39,609 bases of DNA from an uncultured Flavobacteriales bacterium (GCA_905479115.1 CAJQLF010000030.1:1-39609); one strand, 5' to 3'. Shown: positions 6,794 through 14,400, counted from the stretch's first letter. Numbers and translations are program-made. Notes: generated by a model from the sequence alone, not told the origin.

Positions 6794-7366
6794 TTACAAT
6801 ACAACGACGTGGATGTTCAAGATAAACTCGTCGCTGATCGCGTTATCCCCGAGGTTATCAAAGAAAGAATTGGATCCGTACCGAACGTCAAACTTGGAGC
6901 GGTCCAGCACGAGAATGGCGTCCAAGGCCTGTCCATCGCGCTGCACGTCAAAGGTGACCCGCTCAGTGATGCCTTTGATTGAAACATTGGCCTCAACGGT
7001 AGACGTTTCATTCTTAAAGGAAGACGCCTTGGCGATGACCAACTGAGCCTCTGGGAATTGTTCGACGGCAAAGAAATCGGGTGACTTCAAGTGGCCCATC
7101 AATTTGGCACCGTACTCTTCGCCCAAGTCCGTATTCGTCATCGAAGCCATGTCCATGGTGAATGTGCCCGAGAGAACACCGGTTTTGTTCATTTCGAGTT
7201 CGGCCGACTTGATTTTAATCTCACCTGCATGATCGCCTCCAATGACCTTCCCACCCTCCCACGTCACCGTGCTGAGTTTGAGGTCTACGTCGGTTGATTG
7301 TCCCGCAACCGGGTTACCGATCCACGCCGATGTGACGAGGGTTAAAAGTGCAATTGTCTTGTTCAT
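6794..7366 (-). CDS. YceI family exported protein
   Basis: The product has 190 residues with a signal peptide (MNKTIALLTLVTSAWIGNPVAGQ) and a full YceI domain: 'STVTWEGGKVIGGDHAGEIKIKS', 'GTFTMDMASM', 'LMGHLKSPDFFAVEQFPEAQ', 'NVSIKGITERVTFDV' and 'LDRSKFDVRYGSNSFF'. YceI proteins are periplasmic lipocalin-like barrels that bind polyisoprenoid or amphiphilic lipids and are often induced by base or osmotic stress. It is the first gene of the probable yceI-CDGSH-pirin operon. It lies 96 bases downstream of a Crp/Fnr regulator on the same strand, a plausible controller. Confidence 0.93.
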   Translation of the reverse strand: MNKTIALLTLVTSAWIGNPVAGQSTDVDLKLSTVTWEGGKVIGGDHAGEIKIKSAELEMNKTGVLSGTFTMDMASMTNTDLGEEYGAKLMGHLKSPDFFAVEQFPEAQLVIAKASSFKNETSTVEANVSIKGITERVTFDVQRDGQALDAILVLDRSKFDVRYGSNSFFDNLGDNAISDEFILNIHVVVL

Positions 7367-7462
7367 CGTAAATAAATTATGCTTTTAGATTCCGTCAAAT
7401 CTCTTGCATAAAATGCGGCAGAACATTCACCTAGATTCATTTCTCATGCCAAAGGTTCAAAG

Positions 7463-7960
7463 CTAACGGCCGACGCGCTGTCGGCGGAGCTTACTCAATG
7501 CTTGCGGGGTAACGCCTAAATATGAGGCGATCAGCTTTTGTGAGATGCGGCCGTGGAGTTTGGGGTAGGTCGCCAAGAAAAACTCATAGCGCTCCAACGC
7601 ACTGGTGCTCATCATCATCAAAACCCGTCGCTGCAAAGCGCCCGCTCGGCGAAAAAGTCGACTCATTTCCCTAGCCTGTTCTTTCGACGTCGAGCCCTGT
7701 ATGGATTGAATCTCCTGCAAGCTCAACAATATGACGGTGCTGTCTTCCAACGCTTCAATCGTCAATTTGGTAGCCGCTCCAAATCCTGCAGCTTCCAGGT
7801 CAGCCGTGACCCATCCTTCAGGAGCAAACATGAACGTATGCTCCTTGCCCAATTCATCTACAAAAAACGAACGAAGCAATCCATGCTCAACCTCAAAGGC
7901 ATGGGTCGGGGAAGTTCCCTCTTGCTGCAGTACGGTTCCTTTTTTAATCTGTCGCTTCAT
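7463..7960 (-). CDS. Crp/Fnr family transcriptional regulator
   Basis: This 165-residue protein has an N-terminal cyclic-nucleotide-binding-like beta-roll (KGTVLQQEGTSPTHAFEVEHGLLRSFF... GKEHTFMFAPEGWV), a dimerisation helix (MSRLFRRAGALQRRVLMMM) and a C-terminal helix-turn-helix (about 137-158, ISQKLIASYLGVTPQALSKL). It is shorter than E. coli CRP, as usual for the Bacteroidota group, and has no Fnr-type cysteine cluster, so it probably does not sense oxygen through Fe-S. The ligand is unknown. It is divergent from the lipoprotein at 8087. It lies just upstream of the yceI group, and the palindromes at 5671 and 7977 are possible targets. Confidence 0.9.
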   Translation of the reverse strand: MKRQIKKGTVLQQEGTSPTHAFEVEHGLLRSFFVDELGKEHTFMFAPEGWVTADLEAAGFGAATKLTIEALEDSTVILLSLQEIQSIQGSTSKEQAREMSRLFRRAGALQRRVLMMMSTSALERYEFFLATYPKLHGRISQKLIASYLGVTPQALSKLRRQRVGR

Positions 7961-7967
7961 TTCAGCT

Positions 7968-7997
7968 CAAAAATATGGGAGAACACCTCATTCTCTC
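7968..7997 (-). promoter_or_regulatory. Candidate promoter -7 box with adjacent inverted repeat
   Basis: Reading toward the Crp/Fnr gene, TATTTTTG (7975-7968) fits the Bacteroidota -7 consensus TAnnTTTG. It lies 7 bases before the ATG. Immediately upstream, GAGAA-N7-TTCTC (7979-7995, flanked by GG and TCC) is an inverted repeat that could bind a dimeric regulator, for example the Crp/Fnr protein itself. No good -33 TTTG is found at the usual spacing, so the promoter call is tentative. Confidence 0.35.
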
Positions 7998-8086
7998 CAC
8001 AAAGGACTTCCTGATCCATTTCCTCGCATCCTCATTGGAAAAATCGCCCTAAACTCGTATCCTTGCTCCACTTAAAAACGAACCTC

Positions 8087-8590
8087 ATGTCATTCAAATC
8101 AATTATCGGAATCGTTGTCGTTGGCTTATTTTTTGCCACAGGTTGCCAAGCACCATCAGAAGAGAATACGCTTGCAACGTCCAGTGGATTTTCTCCGGAG
8201 GGCGGACCCGTTTATCTCGGTTCTGAATCCTCTGTTGACCTCGTCAAGGCAATTGACAAGGCTTGGGCAGATATGGACATGGAACAACTTGCTACTTTTT
8301 TCAATGACACGGCCACATTTGACTGGTATGACGGGCTCCAGTACAAAGGGACCGATGCCTTCATCGAGCGCATCATGGCCGATACGCTGGACAACGAATG
8401 GGAATTCCGGTGGGCCTATTCAGTGGATGCCGACACGGAGAAAGCCGGGGACTGGGTGCAGGCTGGATTTGAAGTCGAAAGTTCGAAAGACAGCGTGCTT
8501 GTGGAGAAAGCTTGGTACCATGAATGGTACTACATCGAAGACAACCAGGTGCAGTATTGGTACAACACGAAGGCCGTTCGAGCGAATTGA
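8087..8590 (+). CDS. NTF2/SnoaL-like lipoprotein
   Basis: The start at 8087 gives a lipoprotein signal (MSFKSIIGIVVVGLFFATGC). The mature part of this 167-residue protein has an NTF2/SnoaL-like layout: a leading helix (VKAIDKAWADMDMEQLATFFND), the 'TFDWYDGLQYKGTDAFIERI' segment, and strands ending 'AWYHEWYYIEDNQVQYWYNTKA'. It resembles the N-terminal part of the lipoproteins at 497 and 1475. The protein is presumably anchored in a membrane facing the periplasm or outside. No ligand can be named. It converges on the next gene with only 3 bases between the stops. Confidence 0.75.
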   Translation: MSFKSIIGIVVVGLFFATGCQAPSEENTLATSSGFSPEGGPVYLGSESSVDLVKAIDKAWADMDMEQLATFFNDTATFDWYDGLQYKGTDAFIERIMADTLDNEWEFRWAYSVDADTEKAGDWVQAGFEVESSKDSVLVEKAWYHEWYYIEDNQVQYWYNTKAVRAN

Positions 8591-8593
8591 GTC

Positions 8594-8896
8594 TTAGACC
8601 AATGCCAAGAGGGTAATCCAAAGGATCAACCCAAAACAAATGCTCAATCCGATCAAGCTGTACCAAAGCAGGCGCAAGCGTTCGGTTTCCAGCTTCTCAA
8701 TTTGCTTTAATTCGATTCTCGCCTGATCTCGGAGCGACTCACGCAGGCTGATTCGCCGGGCATCGCGGGCTTTGCGCACGCATTCGTATACCGATGACTT
8801 ACACGCATCAATGCGCTCCTGAATGGGGTCTTGATCAGAAAACAAGGCCCATTTCAAGGCCTCTAAGACATCCTGTATGCGCTGAAAAGCCGACAT
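8594..8896 (-). CDS. Small protein with coiled coil and C-terminal membrane anchor, unknown function
   Basis: I do not recognise this 100-residue protein. Residues about 15-75 are charged and helical (ERIDACKSSVYECVRKARDA... LRDQARIELKQIEKLETERLR), suitable for a coiled coil. Residues about 77-100 form one hydrophobic segment (LLWYSLIGLSICFGLILWITLL) that ends the protein, so it is a tail-anchored inner-membrane protein with the coil in the cytoplasm. It is probably the last gene of the operon with the fatty-acid hydroxylase and the intradiol dioxygenase. Its start codon forms one end of a perfect 10-bp inverted repeat whose other arm holds the stop codon of the upstream gene (8896-8950). Confidence 0.65.
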   Translation of the reverse strand: MSAFQRIQDVLEALKWALFSDQDPIQERIDACKSSVYECVRKARDARRISLRESLRDQARIELKQIEKLETERLRLLWYSLIGLSICFGLILWITLLALV

Positions 8897-8950
8897 AATC
8901 CATTCAACGGATTCTGCGGCTCGAGGGTTACAATCGCCCAGAATGGATTA
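8896..8950 (-). promoter_or_regulatory. Perfect 10-bp inverted repeat spanning stop and start codons
   Basis: On the minus strand, TAATCCATTC (8950-8941) and GAATGGATTA (8905-8896) are exact reverse complements, 35 bases apart. The first arm begins with the TAA stop of the dioxygenase gene. The second arm ends with the A of the ATG of the small membrane protein. In the mRNA this stem would partly hide the start codon and could couple translation of the two genes. Confidence 0.6.
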
Positions 8951-9934
8951 CTTCACCTTGCTGAGGTGACGGGGCATCGTAAATCGACCGTTTGCGGTGA
9001 TCGCCTCCACTTGTATCACATAGGAACCGGCTGCGCAATTGATGCGATCTAATTCCAATGCAATGTCGTGCGAACCCGGCCCAAATGAGCCCATCGATTT
9101 AGAAACTACTTGCACACCCGAAGCACTCCAAAGAGACCAACTAAGTTCAGCTGGTTGCAAAAGTTTGATGAGCAGGTTGGAATCCCATGCCGTTGGATTC
9201 GGATAGGGCTGACCGATTTCCATAACCGCCGCTGTTCGCATTTCCTCGTACCCCACACCAACGGTTCCCTCCCCTTCTACCGTAGCTTCAAACTCGCTCA
9301 CGTATTCTTCGTTGACCGCATCCCATTCGAGCGAGGCCATCTGCAGTTGGTAGCCATCGGCGAAAACACCGTCTTGGCTTGGACTCAATGGGTCGGGACC
9401 TTCCGGATAAAGATCCGCATGATCAACGACTGCCTGGACTACCGCATCGTGCGGCCACGTCCATTGAGACACCGCACTATACTGGGTGCTGACATGCACT
9501 TGAAAATGGACATGTGTGACCCGTCCAGGATACCAGCCGGGAACGATGGTAATGAATTCGCACTCCCCATTTTGGTCGGTGATCTGATAACCTCGGCAAT
9601 ACGTCAACCCCTCCTCGCTGTTGTAGCCCGAATAATTACCATCGCGGTCGCAATGCCAGACGTTCACCCGCACATTGGGCATGGGCTCGCAATTCTCCAA
9701 TCCGATGATCCGAACTTTTTGGCGCAGGCGCACCCCCACCCGGTCTTCACGGATGTCTTGTCGAAAATAGAATTCATTGGACGTGAGATCCAACGGGAAT
9801 GGACCTGGTGTTTCACTGGGAATCAACACACAGTTCGTGTGCACTGTTGATCTCGATTTGGCTTGAGCTGCCCATGGCATCAAAGGAACCAGAGACAGTC
9901 CGCCTAAGGACTTCAAAAAATGCGATCGCTTCAT
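8948..9934 (-). CDS. Secreted intradiol ring-cleavage dioxygenase-like protein with T9SS sorting domain
   Basis: The first about 25 residues (KRSHFLKSLGGLSLVPL) are an export signal resembling the Tat-like leaders of secreted dioxygenases, but with only a single conserved Arg. Residues about 34-230 match the intradiol dioxygenase fold: CVLIPSETPGPF, 'VNVWHCDRDGNYSGY', PGWYPGRVTHVHFQVH. Tyr101, Tyr135, His141 and His143 correspond to the four non-haem Fe(III) ligands of catechol/protocatechuate dioxygenases. Residues about 238-328 (IGQPYPNPTAW... AAGSYVIQVEA) are a type A T9SS sorting domain, so the enzyme works at the surface or outside. The substrate is unknown and could be an aromatic from algal or humic matter. 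It lies 9 bases after the fatty-acid hydroxylase gene. Confidence 0.88.
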   Translation of the reverse strand: MKRSHFLKSLGGLSLVPLMPWAAQAKSRSTVHTNCVLIPSETPGPFPLDLTSNEFYFRQDIREDRVGVRLRQKVRIIGLENCEPMPNVRVNVWHCDRDGNYSGYNSEEGLTYCRGYQITDQNGECEFITIVPGWYPGRVTHVHFQVHVSTQYSAVSQWTWPHDAVVQAVVDHADLYPEGPDPLSPSQDGVFADGYQLQMASLEWDAVNEEYVSEFEATVEGEGTVGVGYEEMRTAAVMEIGQPYPNPTAWDSNLLIKLLQPAELSWSLWSASGVQVVSKSMGSFGPGSHDIALELDRINCAAGSYVIQVEAITANGRFTMPRHLSKVK

Positions 9935-9943
9935 AGCGCCAAG

Positions 9944-10753
9944 TTAGGAAGACTTCCGCCGAAACGGCAGCGTCATTTGGTAGCCCAAATCATCCCCTCG
10001 GTTCGCGTCCGTTACATCCAGACCGTAGCGTATGTCCTTCACTTCTCCGTCCACCATGGTTCCGAAAAGACGGTCCCAAATGCTGAGCATGTTGCCGTAG
10101 TTGCGATCGGTCCAGGGCGCCTCAAAATGGTGATGAAATTTGTGCATTCGCGGCGTCACAAACACCAGTCCAAGTGCGCGTTCAAGACCCCGTGGTAACG
10201 TCACATTTGCATGGGTCATGTACGTGAAAAACACCGTCAAAATCCGGTAAAAAACGTAAAACGCGACAGGCGCGCCTGTGACCACGACAGCCGCCACAGC
10301 AAACACTTCACGGACCACAAAATCAATCGGATGGTGCCGTGTTCCCGTCGTCACATCCACGTGCGTATCGCTGTGGTGCACCATGTGCAAGCGCCATAAA
10401 ACCGGAACGTTGTGCAGACACCAATGCACCCCAAATTGAGCAATGAAGTCGAAAACGACCACGGCTACGAGAAGCTCCACCCATGTCGGTGCTGTCATCC
10501 AATGCAAAACTCCGAGTTGTACCTCCGTTCCCCAAGCAAACACGCCTACCGTGAGCAATCCAAACACCACATTGATCAACATCGTCGTAGATAGAAAGAC
10601 CAAATTTGTCCGGGTGTGCTGCCAACTTCGAAAGCCGCCAGTGAACATCGGCCGGATGCCTTCAATGATGAAATTGAGGGACATGCAGGCCACAATCCAA
10701 CTGAGTTTTTGCCACGAAGGCATGCCTTCAAAAAAAGCCAAAAATGCATGCAT
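9944..10753 (-). CDS. Sterol desaturase / fatty acid hydroxylase family membrane protein
   Basis: This 269-residue integral membrane protein has several hydrophobic segments (about 18-32, 50-75, 90-110, 150-180) and the three histidine clusters of the di-iron fatty acid hydroxylase superfamily: HWCLH (about 112), HMVHHSD (about 124) and HKFHHHFEAP (about 208), followed by the typical 'YGNMLSIWDRLFGT'. Members hydroxylate or desaturate sterols, fatty acids or carotenoids in the membrane. Bacteroidota homologues are often unassigned. It is the first gene of the operon with the secreted dioxygenase and the small membrane protein, and diverges from the gene at 10832. Confidence 0.9.
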   Translation of the reverse strand: MHAFLAFFEGMPSWQKLSWIVACMSLNFIIEGIRPMFTGGFRSWQHTRTNLVFLSTTMLINVVFGLLTVGVFAWGTEVQLGVLHWMTAPTWVELLVAVVVFDFIAQFGVHWCLHNVPVLWRLHMVHHSDTHVDVTTGTRHHPIDFVVREVFAVAAVVVTGAPVAFYVFYRILTVFFTYMTHANVTLPRGLERALGLVFVTPRMHKFHHHFEAPWTDRNYGNMLSIWDRLFGTMVDGEVKDIRYGLDVTDANRGDDLGYQMTLPFRRKSS

Positions 10754-10777
10754 ACCGTTGAGTCTGCGATTAATTCG

Positions 10778-10796
10778 TTTCCAAATTACAAGGAAA
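10778..10796. promoter_or_regulatory. Short inverted repeat in a divergent promoter region
   Basis: TTTCC-N9-GGAAA lies in the 78-base gap between the hydroxylase gene (start 10753, minus) and the secreted protein gene (start 10832, plus). It could be an operator serving both. TAGATTTA at 10801-10808 differs from the TAnnTTTG -7 consensus at one position. Both are weak signals. Confidence 0.25.
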
Positions 10797-10831
10797 TCAC
10801 TAGATTTATGCTTGAATAGACTACCAAATCC

Positions 10832-11980
10832 TTGGAAAAAAAAATATCGGTTTTGAGGCTTTTCTTCATTTCTTCATTCATTTGCTCAATCGGATTCAGT
10901 TGGGGGCAATCTCCCACCACTCCCTGCGAGTGGTTTGATCACAACGGCGATGGGTTCATTGGAGCCAATACTTGGTTGTTCGTCTTAGGTCAATACGGCA
11001 CCGCTGGCGAAATGGATGTCGACAGCTCAGGGGTGGTCGACATACGCGATGTGCTTCAATTCTTACCTTATTATGGTGAACAATGTTCGATTCTACCTGA
11101 CTCCGAACTTCAATGGGCGGACACGACATCCGGACACATCGTCGATGTTTTGCTGGTTGAACATGCGGTTCATGATAGCATGCTTTTCGGTTTCTCAGGC
11201 CAATTACCGGCTGAATCGGTGACCTATTGGCTGTATGCACAGCTCAGTGAATCCACCGACGGAATCTTGGCCATGTACGGAGACGACGAGGCACCGTTGA
11301 CGCTTGAAACCGACGGCGCGTTTTACGGCTTTGGCACAGAAACAGGGGAGGCACTTACCATTGATAACTATCAGCCCCTTTTCAATAGTTTTGCACCGGC
11401 CAATGAGTTCTTGACGTGGTTCACACTCGATGAAGAACCTGGTGACGATTGGAACGCGCCCTCAGCAGGCTTCATTCTAGGTACCACTTCAACCGTCGCT
11501 ACCGACGGCATGTCAGAAGCTGGATTGATTCAAATAAGCGACTCCATTGGAGGTGGATCTTACTTCCAGGCAAATTGCTGTGAAGGAGGGAGCAGCCCAA
11601 TCGGGTCGGACGGGCTCATTTTACTCGGCCAGTTCACGGTAACGGAAACATCCAATTTTAGCGGCACCATTAACCTTCTCGCTGAAACAGCCAATGGCAC
11701 GAGCATCGAGTTCGCCCAAGGCATTTCGTTTTCATCGGATAACCTCGCGGTGTTGGGCTGCATGGATGATGAAGCCGTCAATTACGATGCGATGGCAACG
11801 CACGAGCCACTTGGCGCATGCTCGTATACTGGTGATTTCGATGGAGATGGAGAATTCACCGTCGAGGATTTTTTGCAGTTGCTGAGTACGTTCGGCTGCA
11901 CGGAATGCCCCATGGGCGACCTCAACGAAGACGGCGTCGTCTCGGTTCAGGATATCCTCTTGTTCTTAACCTGGATTTGA
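10832..11980 (+). CDS. Secreted protein with dockerin-like EF-hand pairs at both ends
   Basis: Translation appears to start at a TTG (10832). The in-frame ATG at 10808 is followed by a stop after three codons, and the TTG gives a proper signal peptide (MEKKISVLRLFFISSFICSIGFSWG). The product has 382 residues. Two EF-hand/dockerin-like units follow the signal (FDHNGDGFIGANTWLFVLG and 'DVDSSGVVDIRDVLQFL'). A beta-rich middle (about 95-300) that I cannot assign comes next, then one GCMDDEAVNYDAMATHE repeat. The protein ends with another pair ('GDFDGDGEFTVEDFLQLL', 'GDLNEDGVVSVQDILLFL'). The ends resemble the tail of the GH81 enzyme. It is presumably exported and calcium-binding. No enzyme motif is seen. 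Confidence 0.75.
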   Translation: MEKKISVLRLFFISSFICSIGFSWGQSPTTPCEWFDHNGDGFIGANTWLFVLGQYGTAGEMDVDSSGVVDIRDVLQFLPYYGEQCSILPDSELQWADTTSGHIVDVLLVEHAVHDSMLFGFSGQLPAESVTYWLYAQLSESTDGILAMYGDDEAPLTLETDGAFYGFGTETGEALTIDNYQPLFNSFAPANEFLTWFTLDEEPGDDWNAPSAGFILGTTSTVATDGMSEAGLIQISDSIGGGSYFQANCCEGGSSPIGSDGLILLGQFTVTETSNFSGTINLLAETANGTSIEFAQGISFSSDNLAVLGCMDDEAVNYDAMATHEPLGACSYTGDFDGDGEFTVEDFLQLLSTFGCTECPMGDLNEDGVVSVQDILLFLTWI

Positions 11981-12003
11981 GGTTCGGGCTCTTGGAGCCA
12001 ACC
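11981..12003. terminator. Hairpin between convergent genes
   Basis: GGTT-CG-GGCTC-TTG-GAGCC-AACC forms a bulged stem of 9 pairs filling the 26-base gap between the stop at 11980 and the stop at 12007 on the other strand. It has no T tract, so termination is only suggested by its position. Confidence 0.35.
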
Positions 12004-12006
12004 GCA

Positions 12007-14019
12007 TCAAAACACCCAACTCAACTGAAGCCGCACATTGCGGCCCGGCTCGGGAATGCCCAAGTTTTGGAGCATCGAAAGGGTCGGAATGAACTCCGTG
12101 TCGAGCAGATTTTGAACCGAAACATTCAAAGAGAGCACCTCGTTGAGGGTTGCTCCAGCGGCCAAATGCACCAGCGAAGCATCTCGGTTATGGTTCCAGA
12201 CAGCTTGGGCGAAAATTCCATGGAGCGCTCCCCACTGCCCTTCCTTCCATCCAAGCACCGTTCGCATTGTGGCGGGCGGAATGAGCGGCAGTAAAACGTC
12301 GAGTCGATCTCGGGCATTCACCGCTGAAAAAGCATAGTCCATGTGCACGTGCTTCCAGTGAGGTGCCGCAAAATTTCCCGCAATTTCCACTCCACGGAAC
12401 AGCGCATCCGTGGCCTCCCAAGCATAGACCTCCCATCCTTCGGTAGTGCTGCCTGTCGGAGCGATTTGCACATAATCATCGATGCTGTTTTGATACACCG
12501 ATGCCTCAACGTTACCCCATGCATGTCGCCAATCTACGCGCGTCTCGATGTTCACGCTTTGCTCCTTTTTTAAGAAGGCATCCCCCTGTTCAAATCGAAA
12601 TGCACAATGGTGGATGCCGTTGCTGTACAGTTCTGACAAACCCGGCACTCGTTCGCTGCGTGTGGCGTGCATCCGCAAAACCAATTGCGGCGACAGCTTC
12701 CAATGCGCCCCTGCCGAAACCGCACCCAAGTAATCCACCCGCGATTCGCTGGAGTCCACTCCGTCCAATGTGGTTCCTACAGCTGTCACACGCCGATCCA
12801 ACCGCCCTGAAAACTGCACACCCACGTCCGAAACTTCTCGGTTCCAAACCGTAAAAACGCCGACCTCATCCGCTCCAGAATTGGGAATCAACGGTTCATG
12901 CACAAGGGCCACATCCCCGTCATTATCAAACCGGCTGTCCGTCGAGAACCCCTGCAAACCCAATGTCGTCGACCAGTCGCCCATTGTCTCGCGGTGCGCA
13001 GTCATGTCAAACCGCACCGTTCGCAAGCTGATATCCAGCGCCAATTCTTCTTCCGTGGATTCTCCTTGGGGTCCTGACCCAAACGGTGTTTCGAACTCTT
13101 TTCGATGATTGAGTTGATACGACACCCGAGGCTTCAGGTCCCAATTCTTCCATCGCCAGCGAACCGATGTCGTCATCAAGTGATCACCAGATTGTTGCCA
13201 TCCAGCATGGCCGATCAAACCCGCCGAGTTGTATGCGCTAGAGTATGCTCCTTCAATCACCCCCCAAGGTCGGATGTAACCAAATGTGCCTTGACCAAAG
13301 AATTGCTGATATCCTGAGTTGAACACGCGCTGTCCTGAGGGAAGGCGGTAGTTGTCGTGCTGCTTATAGCCACCTCGAAAAGCATGAAAGGTCGATGTAC
13401 TTCTTTTTTCCGTGGCGCCCGTGATCTGCCACCCGGAGGTTGCAGAGAAACCGCTCAAGCTGATTCGGCTTTCGCGCCCTTGCTCCTGCAAGGGCGCGTT
13501 GGGAATGAAATTGAGCACACCGCCGTACGCATCCGAACCGAAGGCCAAGGTTGCGGGACCACGAATCACTTCCACAGCCCGAACTCCTTCTTCGGGAAGG
13601 TAAATCCCATGGTATTCTCCCCACGCTTGGCTCTCGATGCGAGCTCCGTTGAAAAGGGTCGCTACGCGCATTCCTGATAAACCGCGAATCACCGGGCGCA
13701 TCGTGCCACCCCCACTGGACACCATATTCACTCCGGGCAAGGCCGTCAAGGCCTCAATGCGCGAAGCCGCTGGGATTTGGTCCAGCTTTTGTACTTCAAT
13801 TATCTCCGACGGAACCATGGCAGGACGGGCGACATCGCCCATGGAGGCTCGAATCTCCGCTTCTTCGATCAGCAGAATGCGTTCTTTTAGCGCACTGTAG
13901 ACAGAATCCATCTTCGCCAAGCCAAAATTGGAGTCTTGAGCAATCGTGGGAAAGCACACGAAAAGAACTGCACCAAGAAGTACGGTCCGCGTCAAAAGTC
14001 CCTTTCTCACTGATTTCAC
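12007..14019 (-). CDS. TonB-dependent outer-membrane receptor
   Basis: The product is a 670-residue receptor with a signal peptide ending near 'FPTIAQ'. An N-terminal plug follows (about 65-175): 'ASRIEALTALPGVNMV', 'GGGTMRPVIRGLSGMRVATLFNG' and VEVIRGPATLAFGSDAYGG. The rest is a 22-strand-type barrel with 'NIETRVDW', 'VQNLLDTEFIPT' and a terminal aromatic (QLSWVF). The plug wording is closest to the ZnuD/metal-receptor branch, but the substrate cannot be told. There is no SusC-type N-terminal extension and no SusD neighbour, so a glycan role is less likely. The start codon is GTG at 14019, with a second in-frame GTG at 14010. It lies 63 bases after the ABM-type gene on the same strand. Confidence 0.93.
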   Translation of the reverse strand: MKSVRKGLLTRTVLLGAVLFVCFPTIAQDSNFGLAKMDSVYSALKERILLIEEAEIRASMGDVARPAMVPSEIIEVQKLDQIPAASRIEALTALPGVNMVSSGGGTMRPVIRGLSGMRVATLFNGARIESQAWGEYHGIYLPEEGVRAVEVIRGPATLAFGSDAYGGVLNFIPNAPLQEQGRESRISLSGFSATSGWQITGATEKRSTSTFHAFRGGYKQHDNYRLPSGQRVFNSGYQQFFGQGTFGYIRPWGVIEGAYSSAYNSAGLIGHAGWQQSGDHLMTTSVRWRWKNWDLKPRVSYQLNHRKEFETPFGSGPQGESTEEELALDISLRTVRFDMTAHRETMGDWSTTLGLQGFSTDSRFDNDGDVALVHEPLIPNSGADEVGVFTVWNREVSDVGVQFSGRLDRRVTAVGTTLDGVDSSESRVDYLGAVSAGAHWKLSPQLVLRMHATRSERVPGLSELYSNGIHHCAFRFEQGDAFLKKEQSVNIETRVDWRHAWGNVEASVYQNSIDDYVQIAPTGSTTEGWEVYAWEATDALFRGVEIAGNFAAPHWKHVHMDYAFSAVNARDRLDVLLPLIPPATMRTVLGWKEGQWGALHGIFAQAVWNHNRDASLVHLAAGATLNEVLSLNVSVQNLLDTEFIPTLSMLQNLGIPEPGRNVRLQLSWVF

Positions 14020-14023
14020 GCGG

Positions 14024-14031
14024 CAAAATTA
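14024..14031 (-). promoter_or_regulatory. TAnnTTTG-type box before the TonB receptor gene
   Basis: On the minus strand TAATTTTG matches the Bacteroidota -7 consensus and ends 4 bases before the GTG start at 14019. If used, the transcript would begin at or next to the start codon. No TTTG at -33 with proper spacing is seen, so this may be chance in an AT-rich stretch. Confidence 0.25.
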
Positions 14032-14082
14032 CCGGTATATCCCGAAGGGAACGACGCAATTTTGTCAGGATTTCGTCAAGGT

Positions 14083-14400
14083 TTATGGCCGCTCAACCTG
14101 CCAGCAATCCACCACTACGTCGCCTTCGCCCAGCACCTCAATCCGATCGCACGCCTCCACCATTTGTTGACGTGATTCAGCCACGCTCTCACTGAGTTCA
14201 GCCCCTTCGAGCGCGGCACGCGAAGGCCATAGCGCGTGGGCCCAATACGTGCCATTTTGGCTTTTGTGCAAGCGAGATCCACCACTACCGCTTTCAGATT
14301 GAATCGCCTCCGTAACGGATTTCCATGCAGCTTCAAAGACCGCTTCCGATCCGGATTTTACGTCAAATACATAGAGCACGGCATACTGTTGAGCATTCAT
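14083..14400 (-). CDS. ABM-type (dimeric alpha/beta-barrel) small protein
   Basis: The 105-residue product has the antibiotic-biosynthesis-monooxygenase fold pattern: a first strand 'QYAVLYVFDVKSGSEAVFEAAW', a helix, 'GGSRLHKSQNGTYWAHALWPSRAALEGAE' and a final strand 'DVVVDCWQVERP'. The family holds cofactor-free monooxygenases, haem-degrading IsdG-like enzymes and proteins of unknown role, and the catalytic residues are not clear here. It is cytoplasmic, with no signal peptide. It precedes the TonB receptor gene on the same strand, which would fit uptake and processing of a ligand, but this is inference. The start ATG lies inside a 15-bp tandem repeat, and the frame stays open upstream through one more repeat unit without an obvious start. 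Confidence 0.75.
   Translation of the reverse strand: MNAQQYAVLYVFDVKSGSEAVFEAAWKSVTEAIQSESGSGGSRLHKSQNGTYWAHALWPSRAALEGAELSESVAESRQQMVEACDRIEVLGEGDVVVDCWQVERP

Noticed and set aside
10808-10819. ATG upstream of the dockerin-like gene as its start
   Set aside because: The frame from this ATG meets a TAG after three codons; the TTG at 10832 gives a good signal peptide.
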